Assembly (NCBI RefSeq): GCF_003144195.1 | Contig: NW_020290017.1 | Coordinates: forward strand, 1 to 64,000 | Length of the DNA stretch: 64,000 nt | Origin: Ceraceosorus guamensis | Taxonomy: Eukaryota > Basidiomycota > Exobasidiomycetes > Ceraceosorales > Ceraceosoraceae | Direction: 5' to 3' | The notes under the pieces: generated by a model | Seen by the model: only the letters and a program-made list of their open reading frames with translations | What the model was told of the DNA's origin: nothing | The model's database searches: none | Shown: positions 1 to 10,972 of the stretch, one piece after another | How the letters are laid out: every line of letters starts with the position of its first letter | How positions within the stretch are numbered: position 1 is the first letter of the stretch | Program-made: the position numbers and the translations under genes

Positions 1-1736
1 CAAATCTGTGCGACCAGCCGAGACACCCTCGACTTGGGAGCGGTGCATCAAGCAAACACAAAATTTGCCGGTGCGATGAGATGCATTCAGAATTCACACA
101 TCACACAGCTTCGGACCCGGCGGCAAGAGCGGAGTTCTCAACCCAAGTTGCGAAACGTTCTCAAGGAGCCCGTTGCGATGTGAACGTCGGCAAGAGGGCT
201 GGCTTCGCCACGCGTGCCCGACCCCGGGACGGACCAGCTGGCCAGCCAAGTCAAGTCGAGGAGCGAGCGTATTTCCCCTGCACATGTCAGCACTCTGAGC
301 GCCCCCGTGTAGAAGCTGCGAGAAAGTCATCGAACAGTCGTGACTGCCTGCTGCGCACATTCACATTCCTGTAGGAAAGGTACTCGAGCTCGCTTCCTTG
401 GCCAAACAAAACGAGGTGCATTTGTGCTTGGCCCATCCGGCGGCACAAGCCCAGGATGCGCGACGGCGAGATTGCCGAGTTGCAGCCGTGGTCCGATGTC
501 TGCGGCCAGAGCTCGGGAACGAGTGCCAGTCTGAGTGGTGGTGCTCGATTGGAGATGCGATTACGAGTGGAGAGGCGTAAGGCCATCGAGTCTTGAGTCG
601 TGCATGGAGCGCAAACGAAGCTTCGAGGAACTTCAATGTGTGACAGAAAGGCGCTCGTGTACATAGCGCATACAGCAGCGTGAAATGGATGCCCCCTGTT
701 TCAAATGTCCAAAAATGGCAGCCTGCAGCAGAATTAAAGCTCGATCGTCCTGTGCCTACACACGCGTAGGCCATGCAGCTGATGCGCCTGCGCTGCTGTG
801 GGCTGCTTTGCGCACGACATCTCGCGGCGTTCAAGAGAAGAATTCGTGATTGACCTGCTGCGGATGACTTGCATGAGCATCTATATATACAGTATATAGC
901 GACGCACGACCTTCAGACGCGCGACCGGGCGTCTTGCGTTTCAAACCATGAATCCTCAACGTTGCGAACCGAATGGGGGTGGGTCCCTTAACTGTGATCT
1001 GAGATCGAGCCCGTCAAGGAGAGCATATACCAAGGTGGGCTGCACACCTCACAAATCCACGATCGACTTTTGACAGCATCAGCATGCAAAGAGCTGCGAC
1101 CTGCCGATCATTGAACACGCGGATGCAGCACTGTGACTACATACAATACCCAGCTCCTCTAGCGCTTCACTTGTCGTCTTCGCATGTGAGCCGAGCATGG
1201 TCCCTTGAAATTCTCATTCTCGCTATAGGCGGCAGCCTGCACGCTTGCTGTCCCTGAACCAGGCAGGTTAGAGTCGCGAATCACGAGTCCTGCAGAAATC
1301 GGCCCTCACTCGGAAAGGTCGGTTGCGCGCCAGATCGTGAAAGAGGATGGATGAGGGCAAAATCGCATCACGCCAAGGCGAGGCGGGGACGATCGACGCT
1401 TTCTCGATCTTTCGACTCGGTGGTCGGGTCTCGCTCCTTCGTGCACGCCTACTCACGTGACTACTACTACTCTAGAATTTTCTGGTAGTCACGTGCAGCA
1501 CTCCAGAAGGACGCGTCTCATCAGGCGTTCCCGCACGAGCTTCTGAAGCTCTGGCATGAGCACCTTTTTGTGTGTGGAGTGATGCGCGTCGTCACCTTCA
1601 TTTTTGCCCATGGGTTGCGCGGCGCGGTACACCCACCAAGACTGTCACTCGCCTCTTGATATGTCTCGATCATCTGGTCTGTATAGTCTTCCAATAAAGC
1701 AACAATCCATTCGACCTGGGCAGATGCAATGACAAG
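1..1736. other. Intergenic, no supported gene
   Basis: No reading frame here has family-like composition or sensible intron signals. A TATATATA stretch lies near 882-889 and an 11-bp perfect inverted repeat at 1454-1495 is listed separately. The right-hand part should hold the promoter of the gene starting at 1737. Confidence 0.5.
1454..1495. repeat. 11-bp perfect inverted repeat with CACGTG ends
   Basis: The left arm CACGTGACTAC (1454-1464) and right arm GTAGTCACGTG (1485-1495) are exact reverse complements around a 20-nt AT-rich spacer. Each arm carries a CACGTG E-box. It lies about 240 bp upstream of the start codon at 1737, so it could be a paired bHLH-factor site or a small hairpin element. 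Confidence 0.7.
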
Positions 1737-2420
1737 ATGTCGACAGCAACGCATAGCCCGCTCGTTCACGACGGCTCTGTCAGAGATGAGAGCGACGACA
1801 TGATCGTGGACCCGTCGAGTCAGCCCGCCTGGAGCAGCGAGCAACCATCTGCGCCCAATGTGATCGAGATCCTCAAGGCTTTCTTTGCAGCGCAAGAGCA
1901 GCGCCGATCTCACTGGGCAGAGTTCGATGATGCATTGGCATCCATCAACTCCCCTGCGGATGCGGCGTCAAACAGTGCTCGATCCGGCCAGCATCACTCT
2001 TCCTCTGCCCAGGCCGACGCACACGACTCGCCCGCAACCTCAGCAAGAGGCTGTCAAGCATGCAGTGCCCAGTCTCTTTCATCGCTCCCGCTCACAGAGA
2101 CAGACCTGCCAAGAATCCTATCCCTCGTCACTGCCGGCCTTCTCGACGCCTCTCATCGCGTTCGCACGTGCTCTACGGAATTGCGCGGCAGGCAAGAAGA
2201 GGACCTCGCAACTTCAGTGGATCGCGTTCAGGATCTGGAGAACGATGTGCTAAGGAGCGTCGTGCGAATCGAGACTATCAGAAGGGACGGCCAGAGGGAT
2301 CACCATGACGAAGTGCAACAATGCTCAGACAGGATCCGCTCATGCAGAGAGGAGATTCAGGAGGCATGTGCAGAGATACAGGCCGAGCTGGCCGAGCGGA
2401 CACTCGAGACGGCAGAATAG
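1737..2420 (+). CDS. Hypothetical coiled-coil protein, 227 aa
   Basis: This is an intronless frame of 227 codons that I do not recognise. The N-terminal 40 residues are acidic and Ser/Pro-rich. Residues about 40-60 may form a short helix (VIEILKAFFAAQEQ), and residues 65-115 are Ser/Ala/Gln-rich and probably disordered. From about residue 120 to the end the protein is charged and helical, with regular Leu/Val/Ile spacing (for example ENDVLRSVVRIETIRRDG and QEACAEIQAELAERTLE), consistent with a coiled coil. There is no signal peptide or membrane segment. The ATG at 1737 is the first in-frame one with a plausible context. The gene converges on the P-protein C-terminal gene, whose stop is 300 bp downstream. 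That the frame is real is inferred from its length and heptad-like C-terminus. Confidence 0.5.
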   Translation: MSTATHSPLVHDGSVRDESDDMIVDPSSQPAWSSEQPSAPNVIEILKAFFAAQEQRRSHWAEFDDALASINSPADAASNSARSGQHHSSSAQADAHDSPATSARGCQACSAQSLSSLPLTETDLPRILSLVTAGLLDASHRVRTCSTELRGRQEEDLATSVDRVQDLENDVLRSVVRIETIRRDGQRDHHDEVQQCSDRIRSCREEIQEACAEIQAELAERTLETAE

Positions 2421-2720
2421 ATGGAGAGCATATGTGATTGCTCTAATGAGCTGTAAGCGAGCGACGCGCTCAGGCTTCGTTGAGAAGCGAGGCTGCGACG
2501 GACGAGATAGAGGGAAGACAAAGGCAAGATGCGAAGCCAGGTGTATGCTGTTGAAAGACGGTGACGTTGGTTTGCTGCTGGTGTACATCTTGTTGTGGTG
2601 TGGAACATTGATCATCAAGGCGAAATAGTGAGACCGACCGCGCATGCGCCCGTAAGCATGCCCGGTGGCTGGACGGAAAGGGACAAGAAAGGGACAAGAA
2701 AGAGACAGGAGGCGAGCCCT

Positions 2721-5284
2721 CTATTTCTTCTTACTTTCCTCAAACGCATAGTCGGCCACATCACCGCATTCACAAATGAGGTTCATATCGCCGTGGCTGC
2801 AGAGGAGTACTCTGTCAGCTGAGATGGCCACTCGTGATGCTTCGATCTTCGACTGCTCATCCTACTCACGCGTCATCAAGGCGGCCAACGGAGGGCCAGA
2901 ACTTTCTCTCGCGAGTTGCTTGCGAAGGGTACACCGCCAGCTGACGAGAATAAGGCCTATCCCACTCTCCATCGCTCAAGCACTCGACTGGATGAGGGGC
3001 ATTCTTAAGAGAGTTGTTGGTCGGATCATCGCCTTGCTTTCCGTCTGCAATGTCTTGGATCTCGCCGCGAATGGAGATCATGGCGTCGCAGAATCTGTCC
3101 AGCTCGGCAAGCGACTCTGACTCTGTTGGCTCGATCTACAAACCGACCAGAGAACGTCAGCCATAGTGTTCTGGCCACAGATAGGCCAGCTGTATGCGTC
3201 TCACCAGAAGACCAGTGCTAATGGGCCACGAGCAAGTTGGAGAATGAAACTAAGGCAGAAGGACGTTGGAAATCAGATTCCGGGCAAACGGTGTGATGCC
3301 GACATCTCGATACTCACGCCGTAATCATGCAGACGTTTGGCAACGTCGCTGACTGTAATCTTGTGCGCTCCAAACTCGGCAAGGTCGAGCAAGAATTCGT
3401 GAGCGCAACGGCCGTTTCCATTGACATATCGAAGCTTGTAGTGTGGTGCGAGGCGCTTTGCCATGTAGTTCGCAGACAGCAAAGAGACCGTGGAGCTCTT
3501 GCGCAAGCCTTGCCAGCCCAACATCTTTATATAAGCCCAAGCAATGGTCAAGATGCTCGCGCTGCCCCATGGCGCAGCAGAGATCGCTTCGATTGCCTTC
3601 TCTCCTCCAGCTCGACTGTCTAGAGGGTGACCGGGGAGGTATGGCGCCAAGTGAGCAGCACAACCAATAGGTCCAACGCCTGGCCCACCGCCACCGTGAG
3701 GAATAGAAAAGGTCTTGTGCAAGTTGAGATGGGTGACGTCAGCACCGATCACACCTGGGCTTGTCAGTCCGACCTGAGCTTGCATGTTTGCGCCGTCCAT
3801 GTAGACCTGACCACCGTTCGCTGGACCGAGGCGGAGATCGTCCCTAGTCAGCTTTGCTACAGTCAGATCATGCGCTCGCATTGACTCACCATGAATGAGC
3901 TCGCACGCCTCCCGCACACCCTCTTCGTACACTCCATGGGTGCTCGGATAAGTTACCATGAATGCAGCTAGAGAATCTTTGTACTTCTCCGCTTTCTCGC
4001 GCAGATCTGCAAGATCGAGGTTGCCGTCCGCCTGGCTCTTGACAGCAACAACTCGCATTCCAGCCATGACAGCACTAGCGGGATTCGTTCCGTGCGCAGA
4101 GGTGGGGACGAGACAGATGTCCCTGTGACCCTGGCCATTGGCGTCGAGATACGCTCTGATGACACTGAGGCCTGCAAACTCCCCTTGAGCGCCCGAATTG
4201 GGTTGCAGCGACACTGCAGGGAAGCCAGTGATCTTGCAAAGGTCGGACTCGAGCTCAGCGATAAGCTCGGCATATCCCTTTGTCTGCTCGGCCGGTGCGA
4301 ATGGGTGTATGCCGTTGTATCGAGGGTCGGAAAGCAGGCTCATACTGGTGGTCGAGTTGAGCTTCATGGTGCAGGAGCCGAGTGGGATCATCCCATGTAC
4401 TAGCGAAAAGTCCTTTGACTGCAGGTGATGGATGTACCTCAGCAGGTCTGTCTCGCTCCGATGGGCATTGAAGACGGGCTGTGTCAGGAAGTCGGACTCT
4501 CGAGCGAAGGGGCCCTGCTGCCCTTGTGCGTTGCCGATCGAAAGCGTCTCGAGCGCGGCGGCATCGAGGCCCGCGCCACTGGCGAGGCGGAGCAAATCCT
4601 CGTGCCTGAGCTCCGGCTTGCCAGCTGCTCGCGCGAACGCATTGATGACGTTCAGCAGCTCCTCGAACGTGACGGTCTCATCAAGGGTCACGCCGACTCT
4701 TGTAACTGAATCAGCTCTGACGTTGAGGCGAGCTGCCGCAGCCTCGCTGTGCACCTTGGCTGCTGGAACGCTGATTGGAAGTTCGATGGTGAGAGTGTCG
4801 AAAAAAGCTTCACCGGCATTGTCAGCCGGCAGACCAAGATCAGAGAGCGCGAGCGCCAAAAGACGGGTCTGCGCACTGAGTGAGGGAGAGAGAAGGGTAG
4901 CAGCATCGGTCAGTCATCCGCTGCGCAAGTCGATTCTCGATGGCGAGCCTGATCTCCCTTTTGCAGGACGCGAGCAGCGGGATCGAATCAATCCACTCAC
5001 TGCACCTTGGCTGCGATCTTTCTGAGCCCTTTGGGGCCGTGGTAGCAAGCATACATGGCGGCCATGTTGGCCAGCAGCGCTTGCGCTGTGCACACATTTG
5101 ACGTGTAGCGGGAGCGCTGCTCGGCCGTCGTGTAGTGTTGTTTTGCCTTGACATCCTGGGAGGCTGCTGCGTTGGCCGAAGTGGTCGCGAATTTGCGAAG
5201 CGACGTTGCAACAGCCTTTGGCGCCGATACGCTGGCTTGCGCCAAACGCTGACTCCGGGGCCCGGCCAGTCGTACGAAGGACAT
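2721..5284 (-). CDS. GCV2: Glycine decarboxylase P-protein, separate C-terminal (PLP-lysine) subunit with its own presequence
   Basis: Six exons: 5284-5001, 4875-3890, 3820-3318, 3249-3205, 3135-2870 and 2796-2721; 719 aa. The P-protein decarboxylates glycine and passes aminomethyl to lipoyl-H-protein in the mitochondrial glycine cleavage system. The first ATG opens an Arg/Ser/Ala-rich, acid-poor leader ([18 protein letters not shown], then [12 protein letters not shown] with an R-x-F cleavage-like site). P-protein homology starts abruptly at about residue 60 with [20 protein letters not shown], exactly where the gene at 6264-7649 stops. It then continues to the usual end, with [37 protein letters not shown], and [17 protein letters not shown] carrying the PLP lysine (Lys459). 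Small exon 4 supplies [15 protein letters not shown], and the tail ends GDMNLICEC. The 69-nt intron 2 has no stop and keeps frame, so unspliced reading adds 23 residues. The missing N-terminal part lies on the opposite strand. Confidence 0.93.
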
Positions 5285-6263
5285 TGCTGCCGAGAGCGCT
5301 CGATAGTGTCGCAAGGCGATTGTCACAGTTGGCTAACGCTGGGGGTGCCGAGCGAAGGCGGAGATGACGAGAGTCACAATCACGCAGCTGAATCCAAAGC
5401 TGCTAACTCGAGGAAGTGCTGGTTCTGTAGGTGATGAGGAGGTGAGCAAGACGGCGAAGGCAGAAGCTCTTTGCCTGACCAATCAAGAGACAGCTAATGA
5501 TTGTGAGCTTGCGAAGAGGAGCTATCGGTACAAGTCGCGGTCGCCCTCATCCATCACGGTTGCTCTACTGTAGCTGTTTCACGCAAGCATGCAGCGGCGG
5601 CAACGTGAACGAATCTTTCGCTCGCGCGTCCCTACTGCATGCATGCTGCTGATGCGCGCACCATCGCAGCCCACACAACCGAAGAACGAGAGCAGCAGGC
5701 CTGCTGTGCACGTAAGGTACGAGTCACATCTTCAGACCACTCAATCCAGCAAAGATCGTATCGGTTCGACAGCGACGATGCGCCAAATTGCTCGGGGACA
5801 TCTCCGCGGTCGCGACGCGTGTAAAGCCGGCTTCTTCCGCGCTGCCACCGTGCGCTCGCTCGCTGAATCGATTCAGATTGCGACCCGTGACCCGGCTCGG
5901 CCTCTTCAGCAATCGTGAATCGTGAATAGACGGGCCTCTTTCATTTTGTGCGGCGCGGTCAAACGCTATAGCAGCGCGCGAAGATTTCTATGCAGCCAGC
6001 AATCCCATTCACCACGATTTGTAATCTAAGTTGCACTCACTGACTCTTGACTCAAACTCTTGACACGGCTCGCGACTTGATCATACATTTTGATCGAGTC
6101 TGGTCCTCGATCCTCCCACCAAGACGACACGTTGCTATCGGAGATCTGTATACCTCCTTGAATAGTCGCGCTATTCAAGACCGACTCAGACTGCTCACAT
6201 CAGCAACATCCTCGACCAGCAAGGCTCCAGGTGAAGCAACCTCGCTCCTTGCGCGAGGTCAAC
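5285..6263. promoter_or_regulatory. Shared 979-bp divergent promoter of the two P-protein halves
   Basis: This interval separates the start codons of the minus-strand C-terminal half (5284) and plus-strand N-terminal half (6264) and must hold both promoters and 5' leaders. It contains no convincing gene. A doubled AATCGTGAATCGTGAATAG motif lies at about 5912-5931. Sharing one interval would help keep the two chains in step, but no specific factor site could be assigned. Confidence 0.6.
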
Positions 6264-7649
6264 ATGAGTCTGCGTCAATCGTTCGTCGCAGCTGTATCTC
6301 TGCGCACCACCGCACCGGCACGGAGGGCTTTCATCAGAACAGCTTCGGCGTTGCCTGCAGCAAGCCCTTCAGCCACTCCCTCATCTACATCTCAGGCTCC
6401 CTCCTCGCGGGCACTGGCATCACAGGCTCAGCCATTGCCGCTTGGTAGTGTCTCCGAGAGCGTCTTCGCTCCACTGGATGACTTTTCTCCTCGGCACATT
6501 GGTCCTCGCGATGAAGACATCCAGAAGATGCTCGCCGAGTTGGGCTACAAGTCATTGGACGATTTCATTGCGGACGCTGTGCCAAAAGAAATCAGGCTCG
6601 ACGCCGACGGATCAAAGACGACGGAGAGCTCGAGCTCAGCAAGCGCTACTCCTATTATCGCTCTGAGTGAGAGCGAGCTGGCAAGAAGAGGTCTGGAGAT
6701 TGCCGAGAAGAATGCCAACTTCAAGAGCCTCATCGGTCTGGGATACCACAACACCAATGTCCCTCCCGTAATCCTGCGCAATGTGAGTAAGCGTCACACG
6801 TGCTGGCACTGGCAGCAGAAAGATGCAGAAGGGGGTCTTGAGGCTCAATGTCCCTGCCCAACTGTCTGCCAACTGTCTAGGTGCTCGAGAATCCCGCCTG
6901 GTACACGAGCTACACGCCGTATCAACCGGAGATCGCTCAAGGTAGGTGCTCAGACATTCCTGCACCTGTTAGCCAGACGCGCAGTTCTGACATACAACTT
7001 CCTCTCCTCAGGTCGACTGGAATCCCTCCTCAATTATCAAACAATGATCAAGTCTTTGACTGGCCTCGACATCTCCAATGCGTCCTTGCTGGACGAGGGA
7101 ACGGCTGCTGCCGAAGCAATGACGCTGTCGTACGGTCACGGCAAGTCCAAGAGGAAGACTTTCCTGGTGGATGAGCGCGTGCTTCCGCAGACAATTTCCG
7201 TCCTTCGCCAGCGCGCAAGAGGCTTCGAGATCAACGTGGAGGTGGTGAATCTGTCACAGGGCTTGCCAGAGTCCCACAAGACATCCAAGGATGTCATGGG
7301 CGTCTTGGTACAGTATCCTGACATCGACGGGCGTCTGAAGGACTGGTCATCCTTGGCAGAAGAGACGCACAAGGCGGGTGGTTTAGTGGTCTGTGCTGCT
7401 GATCTGCTGGCTCTGACGATGGTCAAGCCGCCTGGAGAATGGGGCGCAGATATTGCTGTCGGCTCTTCGGCACGATTCGGAGTGCCCCCGGGCTTTGGCG
7501 GCCCACACGCTGCTTTCTTTGCAGTCCGAGACAAGCTCACGCGCAAGATGCCCGGAAGACTGATCGGAGTCAGCAAAGATGCTCGAGGAAGCAAGGCATA
7601 TCGCCTCGCCCTCCAGACCAGGGAGCAGCACATTCGACGTGCGCAGTAG
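6264..7649 (+). CDS. GCV2: Glycine decarboxylase P-protein, separate N-terminal subunit
   Basis: Three exons: 6264-6782, 6881-6941 and 7012-7649; 405 aa. The ATG at 6264 opens a mitochondrial presequence rich in Arg, Ser and Ala, with an [10 protein letters not shown] stretch matching the usual R-x-F/I-x-x-T/S cleavage pattern. P-protein homology begins at about residue 73 with [19 protein letters not shown]. It proceeds through [62 protein letters not shown], and [14 protein letters not shown] to [11 protein letters not shown]. The reading then ends Ala-Gln-stop. In one-chain P-proteins the next residues would be [20 protein letters not shown], which are absent here but present in the divergent gene at 5284. 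No further P-protein exon is found downstream on this strand. I infer that the two products assemble in mitochondria, like bacterial GcvPA/GcvPB. Confidence 0.93.
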   Translation: MSLRQSFVAAVSLRTTAPARRAFIRTASALPAASPSATPSSTSQAPSSRALASQAQPLPLGSVSESVFAPLDDFSPRHIGPRDEDIQKMLAELGYKSLDDFIADAVPKEIRLDADGSKTTESSSSASATPIIALSESELARRGLEIAEKNANFKSLIGLGYHNTNVPPVILRNVSKRHTCWHWQQKDAEGGLEAQCPCPTVCQLSRCSRIPPGTRATRRINRRSLKVGAQTFLHLLARRAVLTYNFLSSGRLESLLNYQTMIKSLTGLDISNASLLDEGTAAAEAMTLSYGHGKSKRKTFLVDERVLPQTISVLRQRARGFEINVEVVNLSQGLPESHKTSKDVMGVLVQYPDIDGRLKDWSSLAEETHKAGGLVVCAADLLALTMVKPPGEWGADIAVGSSARFGVPPGFGGPHAAFFAVRDKLTRKMPGRLIGVSKDARGSKAYRLALQTREQHIRRAQ

Positions 7650-10600
7650 GCCCTCTCTCGCGCTTCATCAACACCTCCGTCCGGAAACCTAATTGCTGCC
7701 CAGTCTGTCCTCAACGGGCAAGTGGGTTGGCAATCCCTCCTCTCAGCAGCCATTCTCGCCCGCGTTGTGCCGAGCCACGACCGTCGGCCCCACATGCCTG
7801 CCTCATCGCTACAATACTCTGACTGCTACTTCTCATGCACTCAACTGTCACGCTGGTCACGTTCCCATCAATGTATGCTGTTGTCATTTCTTTCAGACAG
7901 GTGGCTCGGCAGCGCTGTCTCGATCATCCGGCACAAGCTCTGCCTTTGGCAGGCATGCACCACGCTGAGGGTGCTGAAGAAGCCAGATCGCTGACAGCCT
8001 TCGACGCAGGGTCTGCCTGCTCAAGTTCTACCGATAAGGTTGAGGTACAGTAAGACAAGTCACGAGCAACGAGATGCAGACAGCGGTGCAAGCCGCGTAA
8101 ACTTGGAAATTGCCAGAATAGGCAAGCGCGGTGTGCACGAGGAGATGCTGCCCCTTCCTTAGCGCGCCGCCCGACATCGTCTCCATCACGTCACTGTACT
8201 AGTCTAGTAGTAGTAGACTACGACTCTTGACTACTACTACATACTATTGGTCCGGCATTCATAGCTGCATCACTGCACCATCATCACTCACAATTTTACT
8301 TTAAGTTGCGCCGGCAAGGTTGGATGATAAGTACGAATCGGCACCGTCATCGGCGCGGTATGAGGCTCTTTAACTTGCTCGCTGGAAATCCCTCATCGAC
8401 GCGCAAGGGCTCGTCTACAGGGTCATTGAGAGACCTTGGGCGGCCGGGGAAATGAAAACACAATGAGGAAAGCCATCGCTTCCAGTGCTGCTTTCATTTT
8501 GGGGCGGCACGTGTAGGACAAGGGGAGAGTCAGCTGACTTTGTGAGCTCGCGATCCTCCAATCTAGACTACAGCGACTACACGCTTCAGAGCTCATGACG
8601 CTCGCAGTCATATCGGCCTGTCCAGTCTGCGATACTTAGCGCGGTTTCATCGGGGGGAAGCCCGTTGTCTCAGATCGGGCTCTGCGCGCGCTTGACACTA
8701 TATCAATCCGACACTCGGTTGCTTGTGTGGCAGCAGTCTCCAAGGCGAATGGTAGATGTTGAGATGGAGAAGGTGTTCAGAAATCCACCATGCAACTCTA
8801 TCTCTAGCGCACCGAGGCGTGCGCCTATCCTCTGACTGATCATAGCTTTCCGAACTCCACGCAAAATGATGAGAATAACGCTTGAACGGATGGTTGCTTG
8901 TGTATCGGCGGGTCGGATTCTCGCAAGCAGCGCTATAGCGCTCGCACTCGCTTTCGCACGCTGCGAGCGAGGAACCACAAGCAGGCTCAAGACCCTCATC
9001 CGGCTGCGTTCATCTGATCAGCATGCTTTCCACGTGCGTTCCGGAGTTGCTGGGGCAGCAGACGACGTGCCCGTTCCACGTAAAGATGGTTGGCATCGCC
9101 CATAGCATTTTGGTCATGAGGGTATCTGCATGAGGACCAGGATGAAGATGATCAGAGCTAGGACATACGTGTGATGCCTGCTTCTGAAACGCTAAGTTGC
9201 CGATAATTGTCTCGGCAACAACCAGTCCTGAAATAAGGTTGGACGGTGGTTCATCATGGTCTCACCTTCGTCGCGACTAGCGTGAAATTTATGACCTCCG
9301 CGGCCAACACAAGCTGCTGTTGCTCACACGCGCCCTGCTGTCAGTCAGGCGAGGCTGAAGGTGGGCGTGGCGTGCATACCGTGCAGCAGCAGTGTGAGTC
9401 ATGGCGGGCTGTATGCATCACGAGCAGCACAACCAGCACTACTGAGCTCTGACTCACCACTCACTCAAACCCATGACGATGCATGCTGATCGATCGAGGC
9501 CCAATCTTCTCGACTTTTTTTTGGGAGAAGACACAAAGACTCGATGACGGGCCAACGTCGCGTTGCTGCACCATCAGCTGTCCGGGCGCTAAGAAGCTCA
9601 CAAATGACGACTGCGTGTGACTGACAGGCCATCTGACCACCATCAGCATCGCGTCTGCTTTTCAGCGAGCAGAGCAACACCTGCTCCGATCTTGTCTCTG
9701 CTCAGCACGACAACGCACAACAAGACGACCCATCGTAGAGACTTTCACAGCAGCAGAGCACTCATAATCAACCCATATCAAGGAAAAAGGACATCATCCC
9801 ACCCGAGCTCTCCGAGGCTACACAGCCACTGGCCCCTCAGCATCACCCTTGGAGAAGCGAGAGGCACCTTCGACTGCGCTAGTCCGCGACGTACTACCCA
9901 CAGCTCGACTCAATCCCCGCTGGACAGCAGTGCACGAGCCCGTCTCTCTTTGTATCGCTCGCTATAGCGTGGCCAAGTCGCGCCGGTCGGGACGCTGTGG
10001 CGCAGAGACAGCAGCCCACTCTGACTGCGACGGGATCGGCGGGCCTATAGAGCAACCTCAACGCCTGGTTTCTCCGCTGCTCAGTCGAGCGCGCCACCCA
10101 CCTTTTTCTCGTCGAGTCAAGCTGTGGCGAGCCCTGTGCCAGCTGAGAGCGAGCTTCACAGGGGAGCAGAGCCGAAACCGAGTCGATTGATGAGCATCTC
10201 GCCTCCTGTCAAACCTATAGTGATCCCGGTCTCCAGAAGCGACGCGGCTTCACACGAATCAAAGAGCAGTATCCCACGGCGCATCAATGGCTGCTGTGGC
10301 CTAAGCGCAGAGTGACTCGGTGTTCCAGTCCTTGTGTCACGTTCTTAGCGTTAGATTGCTTAGGTGAGTTCAGGTTCAGGTTTAGCGCTAGACAAGACTC
10401 TCTCCGTCCCGACACGGAGAACTGCCCAGCTTGCTGCTTGGAGTGAGGAGCGCAAAAAAGAAGCCGGTGGGAAGGCCCCCCAAGCTTTGAGCCCTTGCTA
10501 GCGTGTGCGTGCCCGCTCAGCATCCATCCATCGTCTTGTGTGGTTGCAACCTTGCTGGCTCAGCGGGGAGATTCTGCTCTGTCGTTGATGCTCCTCAGCG

Positions 10601-10972
10601 GTCCTCTCTGGCTCTTGCCAGACTGAACTCCCAAAGCTGGCTTTCCCTAAACAAATGTCGCGCTTACGTTTGCGGGCCTTGGTGGACCAGTGTTCATGCT
10701 AGTCCAGGATGGGAACAGACGGGTCGAGGTGGTGTATATGCTGTCGCTGAGTGATGCGCGCACCCGTGACAGACCTCAGAGCAGCTGTTTGGATGCCGCA
10801 TGCTTGTTTGCGACTCGTCATCCTCACTGACATCGGTTTCCCTCTGTCATCTATACCATGATCTCAGGCCTCCTACCCCATCTTTTGTCGAAGTAGAACA
10901 AAGCATACCAAATCCTACATCACGGGCCACGCATCCTAAAGTACGCGGCTCTGCGAATTGCCGTTACTTACG
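7650..10972. other. 3.3-kb region without a supported gene
   Basis: It directly follows the truncated end of the P-protein N-terminal half. Frames here are short and unlike known families. A 7-bp perfect inverted repeat (TAGTCTA/TAGACTA, 8200-8220) is followed by CTACTACTAC. A frame at about 7835-8053 contains AQAL followed by a Met and a His-His pair, faintly reminiscent of the missing P-protein segment but too weak to call. The last few hundred bases probably include the promoter and leader of the gene starting at 10973. Confidence 0.45.
8200..8220. repeat. 7-bp inverted repeat with TAG/CTA words
   Basis: TAGTCTA (8200-8206) and TAGACTA (8214-8220) are perfect reverse complements around GTAGTAG. 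CTACTACTAC follows about 10 bases later. The word composition resembles the inverted repeats near 1454 and 34455. Confidence 0.6.

Noticed and set aside
361-834. 157-codon minus-strand frame near the left edge
   Set aside because: No protein-like pattern, several overlapping frames of similar length, and no promoter or splice context.
5589-5918. 109-codon frame within the divergent P-protein promoter
   Set aside because: No family resemblance; it overlaps other random frames and lies where both promoters must be.
2721-7649. The divided P-protein as an assembly error or a trans-spliced gene
   Set aside because: A simple misjoin would not give the C-terminal half an in-frame ATG and a presequence-like leader, nor a clean stop in the N-terminal half. 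The available donor-like (CGAC|GTGCGC) and acceptor-like sites at the break do not join in frame, so trans-splicing is unlikely though not excluded without RNA data.
7835-8053. Degenerate relic of the missing P-protein segment after the N-terminal half
   Set aside because: Only AQAL and a loosely placed Met and His-His pair agree with the expected segment; this is within chance.
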